A stretch of DNA of 28,878 nt from DATJPD01 sp036394195 (GTDB taxonomy: Bacteria; Pseudomonadota; Alphaproteobacteria; CACIAM-22H2). The stretch spans positions 1 to 28,878 of the forward strand of contig DASWFO010000324.1 of the NCBI GenBank assembly GCA_036394195.1. Direction: 5' to 3'. Below are positions 1-7,462 of the stretch, piece after piece. The notes under the pieces are model-generated. The model saw only the letters and a list, made by a program, of their open reading frames with translations, was not told where the DNA came from and made no database searches. Both the position numbers and the translations under genes were made by a program. Positions within the stretch are counted from its first letter, which is position 1. Every line of letters begins with the position of its first letter.

Positions 1-78
1 CGCCGGCTTCTGCCCCAACTCCAGCAACCGCACCGCCTCAAGCTTGAACTCCTTGCTGAACCGTTGCCGCTTCCCCAT
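1..78 (-). CDS. IS3-family transposase OrfA, N-terminal 26 residues (runs off the window)
   Basis: The visible peptide starts MGKRQRFSKEFKLEAVRLL, the standard opening of the helix-turn-helix OrfA protein (HTH_Tnp_1) of IS3 elements. This protein binds the element ends and is normally joined to the OrfB integrase by programmed -1 frameshifting. Only 26 codons are visible, so it cannot be told whether the gene is intact. It marks the left border of the window as mobile DNA. Confidence 0.8.
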   Translation of the reverse strand, partial: MGKRQRFSKEFKLEAVRLLELGQKPA

Positions 79-140
79 CGGACACCCCCTCACGGATAAT
101 AACCCCGTTCAGAACTGTCCGGAAAAGCCGGGTCACCTCA
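1..140 (-). mobile_element. IS3-family insertion sequence, left end (partial)
   Basis: The segment holds an orfA start and, upstream of it, a presumed terminal inverted repeat. Read on the minus strand, the element would begin at 140 with TGAGGTGACCCGG, in the TG...CA style of IS3-family ends, and the orfA start codon lies 62 bases inside. The rest of the element is outside the window, so its second end and any target duplication cannot be seen. The exact boundary at 140 is inferred. Confidence 0.7.
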
Positions 141-144
141 CTCC

Positions 145-180
145 GACCCCGATTTCGGTCGCTGACCCCGATTTCGGTCG
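145..180. repeat. Two direct copies of a 17-bp motif beside the IS end
   Basis: The motif gaccccgatttcggtcg occurs at 145-161 and again at 164-180, a 19-bp offset. Each copy contains the inverted arms CCGA and TCGG. It lies immediately outside the inferred IS3 end. It may be a target-site remnant, part of another eroded insertion sequence or a small hairpin pair. Its function is unknown. Confidence 0.6.
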
Positions 181-206
181 GACGGCACGGGCCCGGCCTC
201 GGGCAA

Positions 207-506
207 TCACTTGACGGGTTTCGTCACCGTCACCGGGCAGCCGCAGATCGGGCAGGTCGCGGTCCGCGACGTCTCGCCCCCGCCCTTTTCGCCATTGGCC
301 GGGCTTTCGCGCGCCAGCTCGGCTTCGAGCTCCGCGATCAGGGCGGCGTGTTCGCTCTGCCCGCCGCACCGGTCCTTGAGCGCCAGGCCGACGGCGCTGT
401 TCGGATACACCTCTTCTATGGTCAGCGCCCGCGCCGCGCGGCTATAGCCGGCGGCGGCGAGCCCCGCGAGTCCGACACTGCCGAGCAGCAGCGCGCGGCG
501 GTTCAT
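207..506 (-). CDS. Small secreted (Tat-type) protein with C-terminal zinc-ribbon motif
   Basis: This 99-residue protein has a twin-arginine-like leader: NRR at residues 2-4, then a hydrophobic, Ala/Leu/Gly-rich stretch to about residue 27. The middle is acidic and helical. The C-terminus carries CPICGCP, a Cys pair cluster that could bind zinc or another metal. The ATG at 506 was chosen because an upstream start would run into the NiCoT gene and would bury the leader. It follows the nickel/cobalt transporter by 34 bases on the same strand, so it is probably co-transcribed. I do not recognise the family. A metal-related periplasmic role is inferred only from the Cys motif and the neighbours. 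Confidence 0.65.
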   Translation of the reverse strand: MNRRALLLGSVGLAGLAAAGYSRAARALTIEEVYPNSAVGLALKDRCGGQSEHAALIAELEAELARESPANGEKGGGETSRTATCPICGCPVTVTKPVK

Positions 507-540
507 GTTTGGTGTGATCACGCGACGAATAATAGCACAC

Positions 541-1596
541 TCACGCCGTGCGGACCTCGATCCGGTCATAGCCCTTGATGCGGTAGATGACGGCCGAGAC
601 CAGCCAGCTCAGCGCGAAGATGCCGATGATCACGTAGCCGAGCGCGCCGAAGTTTCCGTTCAGGGCCGCGATGAAGCTCCAGAAGGCGCCCTCCAGCTGC
701 AGCTTGCCGGCGACCAGTCCCAGCACCTCCACCCCGCCGATCAGCAAGGCGATGATCACCGACACGAAGGTGATGGTCATGTTGTAGTAGAGCTTGCGGA
801 TCGGCTTCACGAATGCCCAGCCATAGGCGCCGATCATCAGGATGCCGTCGGTGGTGTCGACCAGCGACATGCCGGCGGTGAACAGGGCCGGGAACACCAG
901 GATCGACCACACCGAGAGGCCATGCGACGCCTCGGCCGCGGAGATGCCGAGCAGCCCGACCTCCGTCGCGGTGTCGAAGCCGAGGCCGAACAGGAAGCCC
1001 AGCGGATACATATGCCAGCTCTGGCGGATCAGCTGGAACAGCGGGCGGAAGAAGCGGCCGAGCACGCCGCGCTGATTGAGCAGCATATCGAGATCCGCCT
1101 CGACGAACGCGCCGCCGTGCTTCACGCGGATGAAGGTCCGGTACACCGACAGCAGGATCACGACGTTGACCAGGGCGACGGCGAACAGAAAGAACGCCGA
1201 GACGCTGGTGCTGATGATTCCGCCCACCGATTTGAACGCCGAGAATTTGCCCAAGGTCGTCGTCGCGACCGCGATCAGCAGCGACGCGATCACCACCACC
1301 GTCGAATGCCCGAGCGAGAAGAAGAAGCCGACGGTCGAGGGCCGCTTGCCCTCCTGCATCAGCTTGCGCGTCACGTTGTCGATGGCGGCGACGTGATCGG
1401 CATCCACCGCGTGGCGCAAGCCGAAGGTGTACGCCAGCAGGGCGGTGCCGAGCAGGACGGGGTGATCGCGGAAGGCAACCAGCGCCCAGGCCCAGGCCAG
1501 GACGTTGGCGCCGATCAAAACCACGTAGATCCCGATGATCTTGCCACGCACGTCGACGGCCTCGTCGGTGAAAATCTTCCACAGGGAACCGGACAT
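541..1596 (-). CDS. NiCoT-family nickel/cobalt transporter (HoxN/NicT type)
   Basis: This 351-residue inner-membrane permease imports Ni2+ and/or Co2+. The family signatures are all visible: RHAVDADHVAAIDN at residues 61-74 (the HX4DH metal-selectivity motif in helix II), FSLGHST at 93-99, LGFDTATEVGLL at 205-216 and GMSLVDTTDG at 242-251. Several hydrophobic segments fit the usual eight-helix layout, and the length is normal for the family. The gene is downstream of a copper gene block on the same strand and is separated from it by a palindromic repeat. Ni versus Co preference cannot be read from sequence. A B12-riboswitch receptor elsewhere in the window makes cobalt a reasonable guess. No riboswitch is visible directly upstream of this gene. 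Confidence 0.93.
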   Translation of the reverse strand: MSGSLWKIFTDEAVDVRGKIIGIYVVLIGANVLAWAWALVAFRDHPVLLGTALLAYTFGLRHAVDADHVAAIDNVTRKLMQEGKRPSTVGFFFSLGHSTVVVIASLLIAVATTTLGKFSAFKSVGGIISTSVSAFFLFAVALVNVVILLSVYRTFIRVKHGGAFVEADLDMLLNQRGVLGRFFRPLFQLIRQSWHMYPLGFLFGLGFDTATEVGLLGISAAEASHGLSVWSILVFPALFTAGMSLVDTTDGILMIGAYGWAFVKPIRKLYYNMTITFVSVIIALLIGGVEVLGLVAGKLQLEGAFWSFIAALNGNFGALGYVIIGIFALSWLVSAVIYRIKGYDRIEVRTA

Positions 1597-1638
1597 AGGT
1601 CGCGACCGTAATTGGGGCCTGATCCTGCGTCAACGGAC

Positions 1639-1675
1639 GTCCTTCGAGACGGCCGCTGCGCGGCCTCCTCAGGAC
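1639..1675. repeat. Palindromic intergenic repeat (REP-like)
   Basis: Nested inverted repeats: GTCCT at 1639-1643 pairs with AGGAC at 1671-1675, and GGCCGC at 1651-1656 pairs with GCGGCC at 1660-1665 around a 3-base loop. From memory, this 'ccttcgagac...tcctcagga' type is scattered through Bradyrhizobium-like genomes. It sits between the CopD fusion gene and the NiCoT gene and could attenuate or protect the transcript. Confidence 0.7.
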
Positions 1676-1695
1676 GAGGGAAAATAAATCGGCCC

Positions 1696-3660
1696 TCAAT
1701 GCACGTGGCGCGGGGGTTCCGCCGGCCGGAACGGCTCGCGCTCGACGGCGGCGAGCTCTGCCGTGAGCTCGGCGATGTCGTCCCATCCGTGCCCGTCCGC
1801 AAGCCGCCACCGCGCCCGCAGATAGCCCGAGCGGTCGATCAGATATTCGACATGCTCGGCACCGGGCCCGTACAAGCAATACGCCTCCAGCGTCTCCGGC
1901 CCCGCCTCGGCGGCGATCGCGGCCGTGCCGGGAACGGCCGGCGCGCTCCCGATCGGGATCGCGATGACCCGCGCCCCGAGCAGCGTCGAGCGAATCGCGG
2001 CAAGCTGCAGCAGGCGGCGATCGGAGATCGGCCGCTGGTAGAAGACAAGAAGCATGGCGGCCCGACCACGCTGATCGGCGAGGGTCTCGGGAGACCCATC
2101 GTCGATCTGAAAGGTGAAATCGGGCGCTTCGAAGCCGATGAAGCGCGACGCCCGCGGGCCCAACACGGCGGCCTGCGCCGCATCCGCCTGGGCGCGCAGG
2201 AACTGGACGAGCTCCCACCGCCGGTCCGGCGGGATCTGCGCCGCAAAACCGGGCATCGAGCTGCCCGCCATCCCGTTGCCGATCCACCAGTAGATTTCGC
2301 CATCGGGGTGGTCACCGAGGTGCGCGGTGAGATCCGCCGGCGGCGGCCGGAGTGAAGCTGCCGCCGGTCCGTCCCCCCGCCCCGCGACCCCGTGACAGGT
2401 CACGCAGTGCTCGGCATAGACGCGGGCGCCGCGCGCGATGCTGGCGCTCGAGAACGGCGCCGGCGACTGCATGAAGCTCGTCGGATAGGCCGGCACCCTC
2501 ATCGAAGCGAGGAGGATGCCCGCGCCGCCGATGGTGCCGATCGCGCCGAGCACGGCGACGATGGCGTGCCGCGACACGGCGCCGGCCGCCATGATGATGA
2601 CGCCAAGGCCGGCAACCACCAAAGCGATCACGGCGTCGTCGTCGAGCTTCCCTTCCCAGATGATCGGCGCCGTCGACAACGCGAACGGGAACGGCCACAG
2701 CGGCGTTTCGTGCGCGGCCGGCGGTGTTGCGCCGAGAAAGCCGACGACCGCGATGATGGCGAGCCCAAGGACGGTTTCGACGGTCGCGGTCCGCGCCAAG
2801 GCGCGAACCGTCGAGGTCGAGGCCGCCGCGAGGGCCGGTGTGAGGCGAAAGCGGTTCACCGACGCAAGGCCCAGCATCGCCAGGAACAACACCGTTTTGA
2901 GCAGCAGCAGCCGCCCATAGGCGGTGCCGAACAGCGCCGGCACCGATCCGACCAGGATCCAGCTGTTGACGAGCCCGCTGACGACGAGGGCGGTCACGCA
3001 GGCGATGCCCAGAGTTGAGAAACGCCGCGTCACCACCGTCGCGAAGGCGAAGCTCGCCGGTCGCCGCCGCGCGTCGCGGAGCACGAGGATCAGCGGCGGC
3101 AAGGCGCCAAGCCAGCCGGCGGCCGCCAGCACATGGACGGTCTGGGCTGTGAGCAGCGCCGCCCCTTCGCCGCTTTCGAGCCCGGCCGCATGCCCGGCCC
3201 ACGCGAGGGTCGCCGCGAACGCGGCGGCCAGCAGGAGCGTCAGCGTCTCGGCACCCGCGCCGTCCCCGTCGATGCGCGGGCGCAGCAGCCACGCCGCGAG
3301 GGCCGCCAGGAGAACCGCGCGGAGCACCCACAGCCGCCCGAACAAGGTCGAGCCGAGCACGGTGCCGAGCACCTCGCGGGTCATCGCGTCGCGAACCGCA
3401 AGGCCGCTCATGCTGAGCGCCTCCGTTGCCAGCCAGATCAGCCCGGACGCGAACGCGACCAGCAGACTCCACCGCATCGGCACGATCAGCCGCGATCGCA
3501 GGCCGCGCAGGGCCGCCGGGCCGCCGAGCTTGGCGGCGGCCGGCTGGGCGAGCAGCAGCGTGAAGACTGAGAACCCGGCTGGCAGCAGCGACGCGGCGAT
3601 GTGGATCGCGTGGTTGAGAGCGGCGAAATCGGCCACAATCGGGCCAGCTAGAGCGAACAT
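1696..3660 (-). CDS. CopD domain / cytochrome c / thioredoxin-like fusion membrane protein
   Basis: This 654-residue protein has three parts. Residues 1 to about 310 are a multi-helix CopD-type copper-transport membrane domain, with His residues in the first helix (LNHAIHIAAS). A few more hydrophobic segments follow. A class I cytochrome c domain has CVTCH at residues 419-423 binding haem and Met469 (GSSMPGF) as the likely axial ligand. The last ~150 residues (from APDFTFQ) look like an AhpC/thioredoxin-fold domain, but no CxxC is visible. The gene belongs to the copper block with copC and the PCuAC chaperone. A plausible role is moving copper across the membrane with redox control by the periplasmic haem domain. 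That role is inference; the domain calls are firm except the last. Confidence 0.85.
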   Translation of the reverse strand: MFALAGPIVADFAALNHAIHIAASLLPAGFSVFTLLLAQPAAAKLGGPAALRGLRSRLIVPMRWSLLVAFASGLIWLATEALSMSGLAVRDAMTREVLGTVLGSTLFGRLWVLRAVLLAALAAWLLRPRIDGDGAGAETLTLLLAAAFAATLAWAGHAAGLESGEGAALLTAQTVHVLAAAGWLGALPPLILVLRDARRRPASFAFATVVTRRFSTLGIACVTALVVSGLVNSWILVGSVPALFGTAYGRLLLLKTVLFLAMLGLASVNRFRLTPALAAASTSTVRALARTATVETVLGLAIIAVVGFLGATPPAAHETPLWPFPFALSTAPIIWEGKLDDDAVIALVVAGLGVIIMAAGAVSRHAIVAVLGAIGTIGGAGILLASMRVPAYPTSFMQSPAPFSSASIARGARVYAEHCVTCHGVAGRGDGPAAASLRPPPADLTAHLGDHPDGEIYWWIGNGMAGSSMPGFAAQIPPDRRWELVQFLRAQADAAQAAVLGPRASRFIGFEAPDFTFQIDDGSPETLADQRGRAAMLLVFYQRPISDRRLLQLAAIRSTLLGARVIAIPIGSAPAVPGTAAIAAEAGPETLEAYCLYGPGAEHVEYLIDRSGYLRARWRLADGHGWDDIAELTAELAAVEREPFRPAEPPRHVH

Positions 3661-3966
3661 GAGTTAAATGGAATCAAGCGCCGACCGCGATTGCCACCTG
3701 TGACCCTCTCCGCCCTTCGGGGGGCCGTTCGCGCGAGTGGATGCGAACGCGAACGAAGGGGGAAGCCTTGAAATTAGAGTGCCTGCCCTCGGGTCCGCAA
3801 AGCGCGGCCCAAGGGCAGGCTCCGCGAGCGGGTGAGGTGAGTCCGACATCGGGCAGGCGGCAACACACCTCACCCTCCCGCGCTTACGCGCGGGCCCCTC
3901 CCTCTCCCCGCTTCGCGCGGAGAGGGACACATCACGCGGCGAGAATCGCTCCACCTCATCGGCGCG
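3661..3966. repeat. Gene-free interval filled with palindromic repeats
   Basis: There is no credible gene in these 306 bases. Three strong inverted repeats are visible. GCCTGCCCT at 3781-3789 pairs with AGGGCAGGC at 3812-3820. CCCGCGC at 3877-3883 pairs with GCGCGGG at 3888-3894. CCCTCTCC at 3900-3907 pairs with GGAGAGGG at 3919-3926. These look like scattered intergenic repeats of the rhizobial type. They separate the PCuAC gene from the CopD fusion gene and could form transcript hairpins in either direction. Confidence 0.65.
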
Positions 3967-4482
3967 TCAGTTGCCCATCTTCGAATGGTCCATGTTCATC
4001 GGCATGGCGGGGGCCGCGGCGGCGCCAGTGGGCGGATTGCGCTGCACGTGGACCGAGGTCTCGACTTTGCCGGCTTTCTCGAAGACGAGGGTGAGCGGGA
4101 AGCTCTGGCCGTCGGCGAGCGGCGCCTTGAGCTCCGTCAGCATCAGATGCAGGCCGCCCGGCTGCAGCTTGGTCGGCGTTCCGGGCTTCACCTCGAGCGC
4201 TCCGGCCGGCCGCATCTTCATGACGCCGTTGTCGTTGATCGTTTCATGGACTTCGGCCTTTCCGGCGATGGGGGTGGAGGCCGAGACGAGGCGGTCGTCA
4301 GCGCCCGAATTGACCACGGTCATGTAGGCGGCCCCGGCCTTGGCGGTGGGTGGGGTGGGCCGCGCCCAGGCACCTTCGACATGGATCGCGCCGCTCTGCG
4401 GCGATTGCGCGAGAGCCGGCGTGAGCCAGGCCGTCACGGCGACGGCCAGAACCAGATGTTTGAATGTCATCGTCATGGTCAT
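3967..4482 (-). CDS. PCuAC-family periplasmic copper chaperone
   Basis: This is a 171-residue secreted protein with a signal peptide ending near ALAQ (about residue 26). The copper site of the family, H-X10-M-X21-H-X-M, is exact: His79, Met90, His112, Met114. Such proteins bind Cu(I) and deliver copper to the CuA/CuB centres of cytochrome oxidase. The C-terminal tail adds a second Met/His cluster (MPMNMDHSKM), a known variant that can bind Cu(II). The ATG at 4482 overlaps the copC stop codon as TGATG, indicating translational coupling. In-frame ATGs at 4476 and 4470 are also possible, and a GAGG lies 8 bases before the one at 4476. The gene follows copC in the same operon. Confidence 0.93.
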   Translation of the reverse strand: MTMTMTFKHLVLAVAVTAWLTPALAQSPQSGAIHVEGAWARPTPPTAKAGAAYMTVVNSGADDRLVSASTPIAGKAEVHETINDNGVMKMRPAGALEVKPGTPTKLQPGGLHLMLTELKAPLADGQSFPLTLVFEKAGKVETSVHVQRNPPTGAAAAPAMPMNMDHSKMGN

Positions 4483-4859
4483 CACCTCGCGGACGTCTGT
4501 TGCGTGACCGTGAAGACGTGGTCGCCCTCGGTCACATGGGTATCGACCGACACGGCGCGCCAGGTCACTTTGTACGTGCCCGGCTTGAGCGGCAGCAGGC
4601 TGACGCTCATCTGCGCGGCGTCCGCCGGATCGACCTTGCTGTCCTCGCGGGCGACGCTCTGCTCGTGCTCATCAAGCACCTGCACCTTGCTGAACGCCGG
4701 CTCGAGCTTCTGCGAGAACCACAGCCGCACTTCCGTCGGGGCGACCTTGATCGCGGCGCCGACCGGCGGCTCGGCCTTCTGCAGATGGGCATGCGCCAGC
4801 GCCGCGGCCGTGCCGCCCAGCAAGAAGGTACAAACGAGCAAAAATCGAGAAAGTCGCAT
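4482..4859 (-). CDS. copC: CopC periplasmic copper-binding protein
   Basis: This is a 125-residue protein with a 22-residue signal peptide. Cleavage at ALA|HAHL leaves His23 as the mature N-terminus, which is the Cu(II)-binding amino-terminal His of CopC proteins. The other expected ligands are seen in SVDTHVTEGDH (Asp106 and His108). The family is a small beta-barrel that carries copper in the periplasm, usually paired with CopD. Here CopD is encoded two genes further on, as part of a fusion. It starts 2 bases after the stop of the beta-barrel gene and overlaps the PCuAC start, so the three genes are one operon. Confidence 0.94.
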   Translation of the reverse strand: MRLSRFLLVCTFLLGGTAAALAHAHLQKAEPPVGAAIKVAPTEVRLWFSQKLEPAFSKVQVLDEHEQSVAREDSKVDPADAAQMSVSLLPLKPGTYKVTWRAVSVDTHVTEGDHVFTVTQQTSAR

Positions 4860-4861
4860 GG

Positions 4862-5848
4862 TCAGTCTCCAAAGAGAGGCGTGCTGAAGATCGGCTTGCC
4901 GAGCGAGTTCGGAAAGAGGTCATCGAGATAGAAATGCAGCTGGGCGATGCCGCCGACGCCGCGGCCGCTGCCGTTGTTGATTGGGATCATCGCTTCGACG
5001 CCGACCTGGAAATGCGTGCCCGCCCAGATGACGCCGGGGTTCACGGTCCCGGTATTGCGGCGGCCGCCGTCGGTCGTGTGGTTGATCGGCATCTGCATGT
5101 TGACCTCGACGAGCGGGATCAGCTGATTGAGCGGCGCGCCAAGCCCGACATCCTCGACGAACGACTGCAGATACAACAGGCTGTATTCGACCGCGAACGC
5201 CCAGTTCAGCGTGTCCGAGTGGCGGTCGCGGCTGACGGTGATGGTGCCGGAGTCCGGATCGGTGTCGAACCTGGCGCTCTTCGACCGGCTCGGAATCCCG
5301 AGGCCGAGCGTGCCGGTAATCGCCACCGGCTTCACCCATTTCGCCTCGTCCGGCAGGTCGCCGAGGCCTTTGCCGAAAAAGATTGTCGGCGTGAAGGTGT
5401 TGAAGCGGTCCGCCTTCACCCGTGACAGCCCGCTGCCGCCCCATTCGAAGCCGACGCCGGTGGCCACCAGGAGCTCGTGCGCCGGGTCGTTGAGGAGCTG
5501 ATATTTGATCGAGCCCTCATAATTCTTAGGCCCGTTGGTTTCGCCGCTTCCCTTCGGCTTCAGATAGCGCCAACCGCCGCCGAACGAGATCGCGAGGTCT
5601 GGCGTGATCCGCTTGGCGATGTCGGCCGAGACGTCCGTCTCGCGCGTGACCGGGTCATCCTTGGTCGCCGCGTTGTGTGACGTCGATACCGTCGGCAGCG
5701 AGAGCTCGTCAGCGACAAACGGATCGTCGGTCGCGATCGTCGCGGGAAAAAAACGTTTGCCGGAATAGCCGTGCGCCAGCGCCGAACTCGCGGACGCGCA
5801 GGTCCCGAGAACGCCGAGCGCCAAGGCCCATAAGATTCTGTCGTTCAT
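4862..5848 (-). CDS. Outer-membrane beta-barrel-type protein of the copper operon
   Basis: This is a 328-residue exported protein with a Sec signal peptide (cleavage near ALAHG, residue 26). The mature part is rich in alternating polar/hydrophobic strands with Gly and aromatic residues, and ends in a short segment with terminal aromatics. This is typical of transporter-like outer-membrane barrels often annotated only as hypothetical or 'transporter'. It is the first gene of the tightly packed unit barrel-copC-PCuAC, so it may pass copper or a copper complex through the outer membrane. That function is inferred from position only. I do not recognise a named family with certainty. Confidence 0.75.
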   Translation of the reverse strand: MNDRILWALALGVLGTCASASSALAHGYSGKRFFPATIATDDPFVADELSLPTVSTSHNAATKDDPVTRETDVSADIAKRITPDLAISFGGGWRYLKPKGSGETNGPKNYEGSIKYQLLNDPAHELLVATGVGFEWGGSGLSRVKADRFNTFTPTIFFGKGLGDLPDEAKWVKPVAITGTLGLGIPSRSKSARFDTDPDSGTITVSRDRHSDTLNWAFAVEYSLLYLQSFVEDVGLGAPLNQLIPLVEVNMQMPINHTTDGGRRNTGTVNPGVIWAGTHFQVGVEAMIPINNGSGRGVGGIAQLHFYLDDLFPNSLGKPIFSTPLFGD

Positions 5849-5940
5849 GATGCCGCCCCGCCGGACGCGGGGCTCCCCTAAACAATGACCGCGACCAAAC
5901 GCGGGCGGCGCACCGCCGGCGTCCGGTCAACGAATGCTTT

Positions 5941-6366
5941 TCAGAGGAGGATCGGCGGTCCGCGCGGGTTGGCGGAGAAGCGGCCGTGTCTGGCCGGTAC
6001 TGCGGCGTCGGCGACCGGTGATACGGAGTGCCGAACCGCCGTCGGCGCCACGAGAATGAGCGGCGGCGGAAGCAGGCCGGCGCCCCCGGCCAGCACGCTC
6101 TGGCAGATCGGGCAGACTAAGCTGCCGCGCAACGGCGCTTTGCCGCTGTCCGGCAGGTTCGGCCCGCGCATGTCCGGCATGCCGCACCACGCGCCGGGTT
6201 CGTCGAACGGCAGCGGCGACGCGGCCCGCGCCGACTGATGAGCGGTGAACGCGAGGCACTGCAGCAGCAGCGCCAGCATGCCGAACGCCGCACCGAGGCG
6301 GCGCGCCGTGCCGCGCCAGCCGCGCCGACGTGGCGCGAGGACACCGGTGAAGTGGGGCTGATTCAC
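5941..6366 (-). CDS. DUF2946 family protein
   Basis: This is a protein of about 141 residues with an Arg-rich N-terminus, one hydrophobic segment (FGMLALLLQCLAF) and a conserved CPICQ motif followed by a Gly/Pro-rich stretch and a short RGPP-type C-terminus. This pattern is typical of DUF2946, small membrane-anchored proteins commonly found beside copper genes and TonB-dependent receptors. The Cys pair suggests metal binding. The start is uncertain: a GTG at 6366 has AAAGG 10 bases upstream and was chosen, while a GTG at 6399 has no ribosome site. It lies 92 bases upstream of the beta-barrel gene on the same strand and diverges from the biosynthetic operon. Confidence 0.72.
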   Translation of the reverse strand: MNQPHFTGVLAPRRRGWRGTARRLGAAFGMLALLLQCLAFTAHQSARAASPLPFDEPGAWCGMPDMRGPNLPDSGKAPLRGSLVCPICQSVLAGGAGLLPPPLILVAPTAVRHSVSPVADAAVPARHGRFSANPRGPPILL

Positions 6367-6699
6367 GTGCTGTTGGCCTTTCAGCCGACCGAATACCACA
6401 TCGCCGGGCCGGCGGCGACTCCCGCGCGGTATTCTTTCTCTTTTTGTGCGAGATCGTCATGACGGGCCGAAGCAGGTGTGGCCGTCGGAGATGAAGTGCG
6501 CGGCGATCGTCTTCGATTGCCCTGACGTGACTGCCGCGGCCAATTGCGCCAACACGACCATAATGAGGCCAGATGTCCGAAAGTCTTACCTCTTTCCGAC
6601 GCAACACAGATTGATCACGGGACAATTGGCGCCCCGCAGGCCATACCGCAGGCCATACGAAAGAAAATTGCCGTCAAAAAAATAGCAAGATGCCGCGGC
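6367..6699. other. Divergent intergenic region with a 12-bp tandem duplication
   Basis: This interval separates the DUF2946 gene from the phosphopantetheinyl transferase gene and holds no convincing gene. It is clearly richer in A+T than its surroundings towards the right end. A perfect tandem pair of cgcaggccatac lies at 6635-6646 and 6647-6658, about 40 bases before the transferase start, followed by A-rich sequence. It probably carries the promoters of both flanking genes. I could not assign a -35/-10 pair with confidence. Confidence 0.5.
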
Positions 6700-7428
6700 A
6701 TGGCTGAGACTACGGTCCCGAGCAGTGTGGATGTGGCGATCTGGTCCGTCGATCTCGACGTGTCCGATCAGGTGCGTGATAGGCTTGCCGGCATTCTCGA
6801 CGACGAAGAGCGCGCCCGCGCAGGCCGTTTCTGCCACCGGAACGATGGGCGACGTTGGATCGTGGCTCGTGCCGCGCGGCGGTGCATCCTGGCCAGCGTT
6901 CTCGCGGTCACGGGCGAGGCCTTGCGCTTCGGCCGCACCGGCCTCGGCAAACCGGTGGTGGTTGGTGCCGACGATCTCGATTTCAGCGTATCGCACGCCG
7001 ACCGACTGTGCTTGATCGCTGTGGCGCGCGGCGCAAGTGTCGGCATCGACGTCGAGCGCGTAACCCCCCGTCTGACGCTCGACGCGCTCGCGCAAGGTTT
7101 CCTGTGTCCGGCAGAATTGGCCTTGATGCGGGGTGCAGATAATCGCCTGCGCACTCTCTACCGCTTCTGGACGCGAAAAGAGGCTTATGTGAAGGCACTG
7201 GGGATCGGCCTCTCAGTGCCGCCGAACCAGATCGACGTCAGCGTCGAGGCAAGGCCGAAACTGCTCGGGCGTCACGCGGATGATCCGACGGAGTGGTCGC
7301 TACAGGACCTGACACCGGCGCCGAGCTATATCGGCGCCCTCGCGGCGCACGTCCGGCAGATCGCCGTGTCCTTCCATAGATTCGATTTCGCCGCTGACGC
7401 GGCTGGTGGCCAAACCTTGGCGGCGTAG
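6700..7428 (+). CDS. Sfp-type 4'-phosphopantetheinyl transferase
   Basis: This is a 242-residue enzyme that transfers 4'-phosphopantetheine from coenzyme A to the conserved serine of carrier domains, in the cytoplasm. The family motifs are present: FSVSHAD at residues 95-101, VGIDVER at 114-120 (Mg-binding Asp/Glu) and FWTRKEAYVKA at 156-166. The length fits the Sfp/Gsp group rather than the short AcpS group. The ATG at 6700 was chosen because the upstream extension has no family-like sequence; its ribosome site is weak. The gene lies 34 bases before a synthetase with a carrier domain, its obvious substrate, so it is the dedicated activating enzyme of that pathway. Confidence 0.93.
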   Translation: MAETTVPSSVDVAIWSVDLDVSDQVRDRLAGILDDEERARAGRFCHRNDGRRWIVARAARRCILASVLAVTGEALRFGRTGLGKPVVVGADDLDFSVSHADRLCLIAVARGASVGIDVERVTPRLTLDALAQGFLCPAELALMRGADNRLRTLYRFWTRKEAYVKALGIGLSVPPNQIDVSVEARPKLLGRHADDPTEWSLQDLTPAPSYIGALAAHVRQIAVSFHRFDFAADAAGGQTLAA

Positions 7429-7462
7429 CGCCAAATCTGTCCGCAGACGGGGAGTGTCTTGC

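Noticed and set aside
505..1611. Long plus-strand frame of 368 codons
   Set aside because: It is the antisense of the NiCoT gene; its translation is His/Asp/Gln/Arg-rich without domains, while the minus strand has all NiCoT motifs.
6446..6685. 79-codon plus-strand frame before the phosphopantetheinyl transferase
   Set aside because: No ribosome site, no recognisable pattern, and it lies in an A+T-rich promoter-like region.
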